Shown: piece after piece, positions 5,601 through 12,439 of the stretch
Layout of the letters: every line of letters begins with the position of its first letter
How positions within the stretch are numbered: the stretch's first letter is position 1
Assembly: GCA_026770585.1 (NCBI GenBank)
Contig: MU646481.1
Span: 88,378-100,978, forward strand
DNA from: Baffinella frigidus
Lineage: Eukaryota > Cryptophyceae > Cryptomonadales > Baffinellaceae
Direction of reading: 5' to 3'
Length of the DNA: 12,601 bases
The notes under the pieces: model-generated
What the model saw: only the letters and a program-made list of their open reading frames with translations
What the model was told of the DNA's origin: nothing
Databases searched by the model: none
Program-made: the position numbers and the translations under genes

Positions 5601-5949
5601 CTGGTGTAGGGTTTAGGGTTTAGGGTTTGGGATTTGGGTTTGGGGCTTGGGGGTTGGGGGTTGGGGTTTGGGGTTTGGGGTGAGGGGTTGAGGGTTTGGG
5701 GTTTGAGGTTTGGGGTTTGGGGTTAAGTGTTTGGGGTTCAGGGGTTAGGGTTTGGGGTTTAGGGTTCAGGGTTCAGGGTTTGGGGTTTGGGGTTTGGGGT
5801 TTGGGGTTTGGGGTTTAGGGTTTGGGGTTTGGGGTTTAGGGTTTGGGGTTAAGTGTTTGGGGTTCAGGGTGGAGGGTTTCGGTTTTCGGGGTTCGGGGGT
5901 CGGGTGTGGGGTTTCGGGTGTAGGTTTCCTTTTGCCTCCTCGGCATCGC
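5601..5949 (-). repeat. Telomere-like intron 3 (TTTGGGG/TTTAGGG array)
   Basis: About 320 bp of TTTGGGG and TTTAGGG heptamers with variants (TTCAGGG, TTGAGGG, GTTAAGTG). A segment TTTGGGGTTAAGTGTTTGGG plus GTTCAGGG occurs twice (about 5716 and 5842). It separates two exons of the same domain. The acceptor CAG (5603-5601) is clear. The donor is uncertain: there is no GT between 5836 and 5945 on the minus strand. AAG|GCGATG at 5950/5949 is a phase-0 GC site. AAG|GAAACC about 20 bp further in is a GA-type alternative that would keep the codons AMPRRQK. Confidence 0.7.
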
Positions 5950-7149
5950 CTTGATGAACGCGTCCAACAGCAGCTGCCGACTGAGCAGCATCGGCATGAG
6001 CCCCATGTCCTCCGCGAGCTTCACCGCGCGCGTCGACGGGAGCCCCGCGCCTTTCGGCTTGCTGCGCGCATGCGACACCTCGAACCCCGTGCCCTCCTCC
6101 TCGTCGTGGTCCGCCGGCGACGCGTACGTCGAGAACAGCACGCTCAGGCCCGGGAAGAGCTTCACGAAGTGCTCGGTGCGCGCGCGCGTCTCCGCCTCCC
6201 CCTCCTCCCTCGCCTGCTGCGCCGCCCGCGCCGCGTCCGCCTCCTTGCCCCCCCTCGCTGTCCCCACCACCTCCGCAGGGCAGACGGACAGCAGCCAGGA
6301 ATGGTCCGACTCTTCGACCCTGTGCCGCACCGCGAGCGGCAGCGTCTGGAACCACGCTGCCACCTGCCGGTACGTCAGCTCCGTCGCCGCCTCCGGTTTG
6401 ATATCTCCCTCCCCCGCCTTCGCCTCTCCGGGAGCCGCGCTGCCCCCCCCCGCCGGTGCGCTCTCTCCTGGTGCGTGCGACTCGGAGGGCGCCTCCTTTC
6501 CCTCAGAGACAGATGTCAAGGGTCCAGCAGCGGGTGCCGTTTCTGAAGACTTCTTTTTCGGCGCACTCTTGGCGACAGCGGACACGTCTTTCCTGGCAGC
6601 GCCCACCTTCTTGAGCTTGCTCCCCACTGTTGCCCCTGGCTTGTTGACCTGGAGCTTCTCCTTGGGCGGGGGTGCGCAGCAGTCCAGCAGAAACTCTCCG
6701 TATTTGAGGCGTTGCTGGCCCGCGTGGACCTTGGCGCGGAGCACAACGACCTCAAGCTCCGCCTCGGTTAGGCCGATGCGCCCACGCATCAGCCCCATGG
6801 CGCGCTCAAAGTCGGCCACGGCAACGCGCCCGTCGCTGCTGACCGTCGGCAGGATGCTGAGCGCGTCATCGATCCGCGTGAGGTTCCTGTCCGCCCGCAG
6901 CTTCTTTGCAACGCTCCGCCGGGCTACTTCCCACTCCTTGCTCACGTCCCTCACGCCCGCCGCCAGCAGAAATGCCTTGCTGGCCTGGTCGGTGGTGAGA
7001 CCGAGGTGGAGCACCTTGGCAAGCTGGCGGAAGCCCTCCAGGGGGAGCCGCCGCCCTCCTCCTGCCCCGCTCGTCGAAAACGACTTGAAGAGGATGCGCA
7101 GGCCGGCATGCTTGTCGCTCGCCCGGCTCGAGGGCGCGCTCGGCACCAT
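5950..7149 (-). CDS. 5' exon of large EF-hand-like module protein
   Basis: Minus-strand open frame from ATG at 7149-7147 (context CGCCATGGTG, G at +4), about 400 codons. Residues 17-65 (LRILFKSF ... LPLEGFRQLAKVLHLG) and 92-121 form an EF-hand-like helix set. The loop at 102-113 has Gly107 in the right place but Thr first, and 141-152 has Val first and Glu last, so calcium binding is doubtful. Residues 165-250 are a Lys/Ala/Pro/Ser/Glu-rich linker. Residues 257-297 are a separate helical stretch (TYRQVAAWFQTLPLAV). Residues 300-330 are a charged Ala/Glu/Arg helix, possibly coiled coil. Residues 334-400 (GLSVLFSTYA ... LPSTRAVKLAEDMGLMP ... LLLDAFIK) begin another module, completed by the next exon. 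It is GC-rich and unlike the AT-rich repeats around it. No named family is recognised; a flagellar or cytoskeletal scaffold is a guess. Confidence 0.75.
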
Positions 7150-7193
7150 GGCGAGATCTAAGCGCTTTCCTTACCCTCAACGAAAAAAACGGC

Positions 7194-7241
7194 AGTTTGT
7201 GTATTTTGACCATTAAACTTGTTAGTCAAAATACACAAACT
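7194..7241. repeat. Hairpin upstream of the start codon
   Basis: Perfect 17-bp arms AGTTTGTGTATTTTGAC (7194-7210) and GTCAAAATACACAAACT (7225-7241) around a short AT-rich loop, about 45-90 bp upstream of the ATG at 7149. One half recurs at 9303-9336 (TTAAACTTGATGGTCAAAAT plus ACACAAACTC), so it is probably the end of a repeat rather than a dedicated regulatory site. A UTR or promoter effect is possible but unproven. Confidence 0.6.
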
Positions 7242-7258
7242 CCAACCTAAAGGACAAA

Positions 7259-7330
7259 CATTTGCAGTCCTTTCTACGGAAGGGCGTGTCGTTGGGCTAT
7301 GTTGGGAGCATTTAAAACCTAAAGGACCTA
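7259..7330. repeat. Module R1, partial copy (3' half)
   Basis: R1 core: GCAGTCCTTTCTACGGAAGG then GCGTGTCGTTGGCATATGTT then GGGAGAAATTAAAACCTAAA and tandem GGACCTAAA. This copy has GGGCTATGTT and GGAGCATTT variants. The reverse frames share GPLGFNFSQH and RPSVERTAEKAF, but these follow from DNA repetition. Confidence 0.75.
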
Positions 7331-7490
7331 AACACCCCAAGAGAGCCACCCTGTATCCCCTCTTCACGAGCCTCTGCACTGGAGAGCGAAACGCGATCCG
7401 AAAGCAAAAATGCTTTCTCTGCAGTCCTTTCTACGGAAGGGCGTGGCGTTGGCATATGTTGGGAGAAATTAAAACCTAAAGGACCTAAAG
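7330..7490. repeat. Module R1, long copy
   Basis: Starts ACACCCCAAGAGAGCCACCC, continues CCCTCTTCACGAGCCTCTGC, then AAAGCAAAAATGCTTTCTCT and the R1 core ending CCTAAAGGACCTAAAGGA. Confidence 0.75.
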
Positions 7491-7514
7491 GATCCGATAC
7501 CATGAGCCTCAGAA

Positions 7515-7729
7515 ACGCTGGATTGGGCTCGGTGTGTGTGCGGGCGCGCTCCTATTTTGGAAGCAATCAAACACCCCAACAGAGTCACCTTTTATCCCCT
7601 CTTCACGAGCCTCTGCACTGGAGAGCTCAACGCGATCCGAAAGCAAAAATGCTTTCTCTGCAGTCCTTTCTACGGAAGGGCGTGTCGTTGGGCTATGTTG
7701 GGCGAAATTAAAACCTAAAGGACCTAAAG
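7515..7729. repeat. Module R1, full-length copy 1
   Basis: The longest form begins at GATTGGGCTCGGTGTGTGTG and ends in CCTAAAGGACCTAAAG. Full-length partners are at 8491-8710 and 9933-10133. Confidence 0.75.
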
Positions 7730-7732
7730 AAA

Positions 7733-7935
7733 GCAAAAATGCTTTCCCTGCAGATCCCTTCTACGGAACGGCGTGTCGTTGGCATATGTTGGGCGAAATT
7801 AAAACCTAAAGGACCTAAAGGACCTCCGTAAACGCGATTCGAGAGCAAAAATGCTTTCTCTGCAGTCCTTTCTACGGAAGGGCGTGTCGTTGGCATATGT
7901 TAGGAGCATTTGAAACCTAAAGGACCTAAAGGACC
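7733..7935. repeat. Module R1, two tandem partial copies
   Basis: Two back-to-back 3' halves (7733-7829 and 7842-7935), each from AGCAAAAATGCTTTCYCTGC to CCTAAAGGACCTAAAGGACC. The first has CTACGGAACGGCG where others have CTACGGAAGGGCG. Confidence 0.75.
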
Positions 7936-7998
7936 GTACATTGGGGGAACCCTTTACATACCCACCTGTCTCTCTTCCTTATCTCTGCTGACTTCCAT

Positions 7999-8190
7999 GC
8001 ATTGGGGGAAACCTCTACATTTGTTTGGTTTGACATCTGAGGTATCCGTGGTTAGAGCTCCTGTGATCCTAACGATGGGATACCATATGGGCCTTCAGCC
8101 GACTTGCTTTATCCTGAGTGTGTGTTCGAGCCTGTACCTCTTTGGTCTAACTCAAACACCCGATGAGGATACCCTTTAGCCGGTTTCTGC
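7999..8190. repeat. Module R3, copy 1
   Basis: Starts CATTGGGGGAAACCTCTACA and runs through GACATCTGAGGTATCCGTGG and CTTCAGCCGACTTGCTTTAT to the start of R2. A second copy is at 9633-9810 with scattered substitutions. The frames over both copies look alike only because the DNA is repeated. Confidence 0.8.
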
Positions 8191-8307
8191 CGCGATCCTT
8201 CTGCAACGGGGGGGCTGATGTGATCCGAAAGGAAGCACGGCTTTTCTGCAGGATACGTTCCGGTGTCCGCCTATGTTGGGAGTTAAAAGAACCTAAAGGA
8301 CCTAAAA
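8190..8307. repeat. Module R2, copy 1
   Basis: CCGCGATCCTTCTGCAACGG ... GCTGATGTGATCCGAAAGGA ... TTCCGGTGTCCGCCTATGTT ... AGAACCTAAAGGACCTAAA. It shares its last 20 bp with R1. Confidence 0.75.
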
Positions 8308-8340
8308 AGCACCAAACGGGAAACCCTTTAGCCGGTTTCT

Positions 8341-8456
8341 GCCGCGATCCTCTGTACAGGGGGGCTTGATGTGATCCTAAAGGAAGCATGGCCTTTTTTA
8401 CAGAACCAGTTCCGGTGTCCGCCTATGTTGGGAGCTCGAAGAACCTAAAGGACCTA
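8341..8456. repeat. Module R2, copy 2
   Basis: Second R2 copy, preceded as in copy 1 by CCCTTTAGCCGGTTTCTG. It has GGGAGCTCGAAGAACC in place of GGGAGTTAAAAGAACC. A decayed R2 tail of the same subtype is near 8757-8802. Confidence 0.75.
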
Positions 8457-8490
8457 AACCCGAAAAAAATCCTGGGATACCATGAGAGGA

Positions 8491-8710
8491 GGCTGACTTG
8501 GGTTCGGTGTGTGTAAGTGAGCATGGGAGCGATGTCGCATACCTGCACCCACCCCAACAGAGCCACCCTGTATTTCCTCTTCACGAGCCTCTGCACTGGA
8601 GAGCTAAACGCGAGCCGAAAGCAAAAATGCTTTCTCCGCAGTCCTTTCTACGGAAGGGCGTGTCGTTGGCATACGTTGGGAGAAATTAAAACCTAAAGGA
8701 CCTAAAGGAG
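8491..8710. repeat. Module R1, full-length copy 2
   Basis: Starts GACTTGGGTTCGGTGTGTGT and carries the complete R1 body to CCTAAAGGACCTAAAGGA. The middle (about 8515-8550) differs from copy 1. Confidence 0.75.
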
Positions 8711-8802
8711 CTCGAAGAACCTAAGGGACCTAAAGGATGAGTTCAACCCTGAAAGTTCCGGTGTCCACCTATCTTGGGAGCTCGAAGAACCTCAAGGACC
8801 TA

Positions 8803-8949
8803 AATGAACGGTATGTAGACGCCACGGGGATGCAGAGTGAGAGAAACCTTGTTGAAAGGCGGGGGGTTGCTGATACATGCGTTGCTTTATTGACTGGTTC
8901 TGTTTTTCCCTGATGGTTGGATTAAAATCCGTTGACACTTCCAAACCAG
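8803..8949. other. Unassigned sequence between repeat copies
   Basis: About 150 bp with no repeat match inside the window and no supported exon. Confidence 0.35.
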
Positions 8950-9016
8950 TTCCTTTCTACGGAAGGGCGTGTCGTTGGCATATGTTGGGCGAAATTAAAA
9001 CCTAAAGGACCTAAAG
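8950..9016. repeat. Module R1, partial copy
   Basis: Begins at TTCCTTTCTACGGAAGGGCG and ends CCTAAAGGACCTAAAG. It has lost the 5' half. Confidence 0.7.
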
Positions 9017-9140
9017 AGGATCACTCACTGTGGATCAGGAGAAACCCATACAGTCCATATTTACATTTTGGTGTCTAACTCATCTCACCTCACACCTACA
9101 AACAATCCCTTTCACCTCCTGTTGGAATATCGCTGTACGG

Positions 9141-9222
9141 TAAAATGCTTTTTCTTCTACGGAAAGGCGTGTCGTTGGCGTATGTTGGGAGAAATCAAAA
9201 CAATAATTAAGGACCTAAAGGA
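9141..9222. repeat. Module R1, partial diverged copy
   Basis: GGTAAAATGCTTTTTCTTCT ... CGGAAAGGCGTGTCGTTGGC ... then CAATAATTAAGGACCTAAAG. The tail carries an inserted AATTAA. Confidence 0.65.
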
Positions 9223-9224
9223 TT

Positions 9225-9587
9225 TTGGTGATTGTGAGTAATTTCGATATATATGAGAGGTTCTCCGTGTCTTCGCCTTCCTTGAAGAAATCCTCGAATT
9301 TCATTAAACTTGATGGTCAAAATACACAAACTCAAATTTTTGACGCGGATGGCATGGGCAGCCCACCGACAATCCTGTTTAACAAATCGGAAATAATGGA
9401 AATAACGGAAAAGGACCTAAAGGCTGTACTTTCTGTAACGGTGACACACTTTAATAAAGCTCCAATTGCTCCAATTACAATGGCTCCAATTGCTCGCATT
9501 ATGATGACGGGGGTGCTAACGCGGGTGGGCGCTAACACTTGTTTTGGTGATTTACTGTTGTTGTTTTTGGCGCTTGGATTGCCCTGA
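9225..9587 (+). CDS. Doubtful open frame of 120 codons
   Basis: Open plus-strand frame whose first codon is TTG, not ATG; the first ATG after it is about 42 codons in. It has no recognisable domain. The C-terminal part is hydrophobic (TCFGDLLLLFLALGLP). Part of it (FIKLDGQNTQTQ) is encoded by a repeat that also occurs at 7213-7243, and the middle repeats GCTCCAATTGCTCCAATTAC. It may be a relic of a mobile element or chance. The complementary strand is also open. Confidence 0.15.
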   Translation: MVIVSNFDIYERFSVSSPSLKKSSNFIKLDGQNTQTQIFDADGMGSPPTILFNKSEIMEITEKDLKAVLSVTVTHFNKAPIAPITMAPIARIMMTGVLTRVGANTCFGDLLLLFLALGLP

Positions 9588-9632
9588 ATTTTGCTGGCTT
9601 CAATACATAAGGGAAAACCTCTACACACTCAC

Positions 9633-9810
9633 TACATTGGGGGAAACCTCTACATTTGCTTGGTTTGACATCTGAGGTATCCGTGGTTGGAGCTCCTATG
9701 AGCCTAACGATGGGATACCACATGGGCCTTCAGCCGACTTGCTTTATCCTGAGTGTGTGTGCGAGCCTGTGCCTCTTTGGCCTAACTCAAACGCCCGATA
9801 AGGATCTGCC
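9633..9810. repeat. Module R3, copy 2
   Basis: Second copy of the R3 sequence at 7999-8190, again followed by an R2 copy, so R3 and R2 travelled together. A short extra CATTGGGGGAAACC-like start precedes copy 1 at about 7938. Confidence 0.8.
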
Positions 9811-9930
9811 GCGATCCTTCTGCACCGGGGGGGGCTGATGTGATCCGAAAGGAAGCATGGCCTTGCTGCAGGATAAGTTCCGGTGTCCGCCTATGGTGGG
9901 ACTTAAAAGAACCAAAAGGACATAAAGGAC
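9811..9930. repeat. Module R2, copy 3
   Basis: CCGCGATCCTTCTGCACCGG ... GATCCGAAAGGAAGCATGGC ... CCGGTGTCCGCCTATGGTGG, with a decayed CCAAAAGGACATAAAGGACC tail. Confidence 0.75.
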
Positions 9931-9932
9931 CT

Positions 9933-10133
9933 CGACTTGGGTTCGGTGTGTGTGCGAGCGTGTTCCCAGTTGGTGGCTCCTCAAAAACAAAAAACCACTC
10001 TGTATCCCCTCTTCACGAGGCTATGCACCGAAGAGCTAAATAAAATTCAAAAGCAAAAATGCTTTTTCTGCAGATCTTTTCTACTGAAAGGCGTGTCGTG
10101 GGCTATGTTGGGAGCATTTAAAACCTCAAGGAC
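9933..10133. repeat. Module R1, full-length copy 3 (interrupted)
   Basis: Starts GACTTGGGTTCGGTGTGTGT and ends AAACCTCAAGGACC, where the 491-bp element at 10135-10625 begins. On the far side the sequence resumes with CTAACGGACCTAAAGGA, so the element lies inside the repeat tail. Confidence 0.7.
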
Positions 10134-10134
10134 C

Positions 10135-10625
10135 CCTTGCTCGGATAGCGAGGGGGCAAACCGACGTTTTGAGACGCTTTGATGAATTATTTTAACGATT
10201 CTATTATGCAAACACGCCCCCGTCACGTCACGGTCGACTGAAGGACGCATCTACACGAAACGTCTTTAAAAAAGACGCAGCAACGATCGAGAAGATTCGA
10301 TAAGGGGGTCAGCCGTCTATCTCAAACGAGATCCGGCCCCCAGTGAAATGAGATACGTTGCGGTTGAATTGGATAGGGGTGCATTTCACCCACATGAGAT
10401 ACGTTGCGGTTGAATTGGATAGGGGTGCATTTCACCCACGTGATAAGATTCGTCATCTTTATCACCTACGCGTCCTTTTTATATTGGTCCGACCCCCTTC
10501 CGCGTGACCTGGGGTCCTCTGGTTCCTGGGAATTGGAGCCCTTTCTCAGTTCCCATCGGGCACTGAGTTTCCTTGAAGCCCAGAATCTCAAACGATTTAT
10601 TTGCCCCCTCGCTATCCGAGCAAGG
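10135..10625. mobile_element. 491-bp inverted-repeat element, family J
   Basis: Perfect 26-bp arms, CCTTGCTCGGATAGCGAGGG plus GGCAAA, and the complement ending CCCTCGCTATCCGAGCAAGG. Imperfect pairing goes on to CGTTTTGAGA/TCTCAAACG. It is larger than the other elements here but still has no transposase frame. Inside is a 46-bp exact tandem duplication at 10348-10439 and a GGGGGTC ... GACCCCC pair. Confidence 0.8.
10348..10439. repeat. 46-bp direct tandem duplication
   Basis: Two consecutive units starting ATGAGATACGTTGCGGTTGA and ending GCATTTCACCCAC. No difference between them is visible, so the duplication is recent. Confidence 0.85.
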
Positions 10626-10655
10626 CTAACGGACCTAAAGGAATAGCTGAACGGT

Positions 10656-10710
10656 AAAATGCTTTTTCTGCAGATCTTTTCTACAGAAAGGCGTGTCGTT
10701 GGCATATCCA
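10656..10710. repeat. Module R1, partial copy
   Basis: AAAATGCTTTTTCTGCAGAT ... CAGAAAGGCGTGTCGTTGGC ATATCC, cut off before the CCTAAAGG tail. Confidence 0.65.
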
Positions 10711-10749
10711 CACAGTGGACTTCACAGGGATTTCAAATAACCCCTCAGC

Positions 10750-10800
10750 AATAAGACCTAAGACCCTACGGTAGGCAACCCTTAGGGGCATAGGGGGGGG
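10750..10800. repeat. Fragment resembling MITE family A
   Basis: Contains CCCTACGGTAGGCAACCCTT, which echoes the CCTACCGTAGGCAACACC of the family A element at 707-870. The terminal repeats are not recognisable, so it is at best a relic. Confidence 0.35.
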
Positions 10801-10929
10801 TTCCAACGGACAACGTAACGGAAAGGTGGCCCGATTTGGGCCAAAACCCCCTTTGAAGCCCGCTGTGTTGGTTAGGAGAAATCAAAACCTTAATTAAGGA
10901 CCTAAAGGTCCTTAAGCCCATGCCGTATG

Positions 10930-10991
10930 GTTCAGGTGTTCAGGTTTCGGATTTAGGGTTTACTGTTCACGGTTTACTGTTCACGATTTAC
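10930..10991. repeat. Degenerate telomere-like stretch
   Basis: TTCAGG, TTTAGGGTTTACTG and GTTCACGGTTTACTG units, a decayed version of the TTTAGGG arrays. It sits just downstream (minus strand) of a candidate exon, the same arrangement as the better supported introns. Confidence 0.6.
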
Positions 10992-11059
10992 GGTTTTGGG
11001 TTTAAGGAGTTGCCCCCGCTCCAGCTGATTGTTGATCAGTGGACCTTTCAGGTTGTCCA
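10992..11059 (-). CDS. Candidate exon DNLKGPLINNQLERGQLLKP
   Basis: The minus-strand acceptor CAG (11062-11060) follows a very long pyrimidine tract (minus strand of 11076-11172), and the frame stays open: two bases, then DNLKGPLINNQLERGQLLKP and KT. A GT donor is at ACC|GTAAATCG, but an earlier GC site (GG|GCAACTCC) resembles the donor used at 339. The product is unknown. Support is only the splice context and a coding-like peptide. Confidence 0.28.
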
Positions 11060-11075
11060 CTGTCAGCCAAAGGGA

Positions 11076-11144
11076 GAAAGAAAGGGGGGGGGAGGGAGAG
11101 AGAAGGAAAGAGAGGGAGAGAGAGAGAGAGAGAGAGAGAGATAA

Positions 11145-11172
<28 letters not shown>
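11076..11172. repeat. GA-rich tract (CT tract on minus strand)
   Basis: A poly-G/GA stretch followed by long GAGAGA runs. Proteins of Arg/Glu or Ser/Leu repeats predicted here are artefacts. On the minus strand it would act as an over-long pyrimidine tract before the acceptor at 11060. Confidence 0.8.
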
Positions 11173-11175
<3 letters not shown>

Positions 11176-11262
11176 CAACGATGGTGGCACGTGCAGTGTA
11201 TGCGAAGAGAGAAAGAGAGAAATGGGGAGCAAGCGAGAGAGGCAGAGATAGAAGTGTAGAGT

Positions 11263-11318
11263 TCAGGCTCGAGAATACAGGCCTTGCTCGAAGAGAAGAT
11301 CCCACCATTTTGAGGACT
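11263..11318 (-). CDS. Candidate 3' exon SSKWWDLLFEQGLYSRA
   Basis: Minus strand: acceptor CAG (11321-11319), two bases, then SSKWWDLLFEQGLYSRA and TGA. The paired Trp and acidic/hydrophobic mix look like protein, but the piece is short and the acceptor lacks a pyrimidine tract. Function unknown. Confidence 0.2.
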
Positions 11319-11321
11319 CTG

Positions 11322-11720
11322 GTGTGTAGACCTTAACTAATTAAGGTTCACGAAAAACGGGCGTGCGCGGTTCTTAAATTGTTAAAGTCCGCAAAAAGGG
11401 GGTGTGTGGACCTTAAATTCAGTACATGTGAAATTAAGACGCGCCCTCAATTCCATCGGTGTGGATCTTAAAATCAGTACATTTACACACACAATCAAGG
11501 CACGTGCTCAACTCGGCCGTCCTGTACGAGACCCGTGCAATCTTCCTTCGATTAAGATGATCATCTTCCTCTCTGTGGGAGGAAGTTTTTGGCGATGTCA
11601 GGCCTTTTCCTCCCCGCTGTATTAAGGTCCGCGAAAACCGGTGTGTGCGTTTCTTAAAATTAGGCTCCGTAGAAAAAGCCCCTGGTGTAAGGACCTTCAA
11701 TTGATTGAGGTCCACATCTC
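11322..11720. repeat. Degenerate tandem repeat, GGTGTGTGGACCTTAAAT type
   Basis: Irregular repeats of GGTGTGTRGACCTTAA and AARGTCCGCGAAAAACGG with CTTAAAATTAG spacers at about 11322, 11400, 11458, 11625 and 11684. A short hairpin TTCCTCTCTGTGGGAGGAA lies near 11567. No exon is supported in this stretch. Confidence 0.5.
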
Positions 11721-11796
11721 AAATTATTGTGTGAGACATTCTCTTGTGTGACCTGATACTCTAGTAAGGCCTGTAATAGGTCATCGGATTGATTAC

Positions 11797-11910
11797 AGGG
11801 TGTCGTGTGTAGGGTGTCGTGTGTCGTGTGTAGGGTGTAGGGTGTAGGGTATAGGGTGTAGGGTGTAGGTTTCAGGGTTCATCGTGTTGGGTTTATCGTT
11901 GACGGTTTGG
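11797..11910. repeat. Telomere-like variant array (GTGTAGG)
   Basis: Repeats of GTGTAGG and GTGTCGT, passing into TTTCAGGG. It differs from the TTTGGGG arrays by a TGTAGGG heptamer. Confidence 0.7.
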
Positions 11911-11993
11911 AATGAAGGGTCTGTGACAAAAGAATGTACGCAACAGACAGGGTTAAGAGTGTAGGGGTTCAGTGCTTACGGTTAATGCAGTAT

Positions 11994-12143
11994 TTAGAAG
12001 TCCGGGGTTGGAGACAGACTGTGTGTGTAAGAGAGAGGAGGATACGGCGAGGGTAAATTTATCGGAGGCATGGTGCATCTAAAGTGCACGTGCCCCCAGG
12101 GAGAAGCACCGTGTAAGATGAAACGTGACGCACGGGATTCAGC
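11994..12143 (-). CDS. Candidate exon AESRASRFILHGASPWGHVH
   Basis: Minus strand, acceptor CAG (12146-12144), phase 0, then AESRASRFILHGASPWGHVH and FRCTMPPINLPSPYP, open to TAA at 11994. The phase agrees with the donor at 12440/12439. The plus strand is open too, so coding sense is unsure. Function unknown. Confidence 0.22.
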   Translation of the reverse strand, partial: AESRASRFILHGASPWGHVHFRCTMPPINLPSPYPPLSYTHSLSPTPDF

Positions 12144-12275
12144 CTGCTTGGGTCTTTGTCTCTCTCCATCTGCCACTCTCTCTCCCACACTCCATCCCTT
12201 CCTCCCTCCGTCTCTGTCTTTGACGTTCTCTCTCCCTCGCTCTTCACCCCCCCCCCTCTTTGGACCGAAAAGAGC

Positions 12276-12349
12276 GCGCTCTGTCTCTTTCTCTTTCTCT
12301 GTCTCTGTCTCTGTCTCTGTCTCTGTCTCTGTCTCTGTCTCTGTCTCTA

Positions 12350-12406
<57 letters not shown>
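12276..12406. repeat. CT microsatellite (CTGTCT then CTCTCT)
   Basis: CTCTGT hexamers followed by a long pure CT run. The Glu/Thr, Arg/Glu and Ser/Val proteins predicted across it are low-complexity artefacts. Confidence 0.9.
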
Positions 12407-12407
<1 letters not shown>

Positions 12408-12439
12408 CCGCTTTACACTGTGCCTAGCAAGATTCTCAC

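Noticed and set aside
5752-6546. Plus-strand 264-codon frame, and the 421-codon plus-strand frame at 5951-7216
   Set aside because: Both are shadows of the GC-rich minus-strand exon. One starts in the telomere-like array; the other is Ser/Ala/Pro-rich without domain-like patterning.
7158-7896. Family of related minus-strand peptides (GPLGFNFSQH ... RPSVERTAEKAF)
   Set aside because: Similarity follows from DNA copies of module R1. Both strands and several frames are open, and no copy has a consistent start or end.
9225-9587. Confident call of a 120-residue membrane protein
   Set aside because: It starts at TTG and part is encoded by a repeat found elsewhere; kept only as a doubtful frame.
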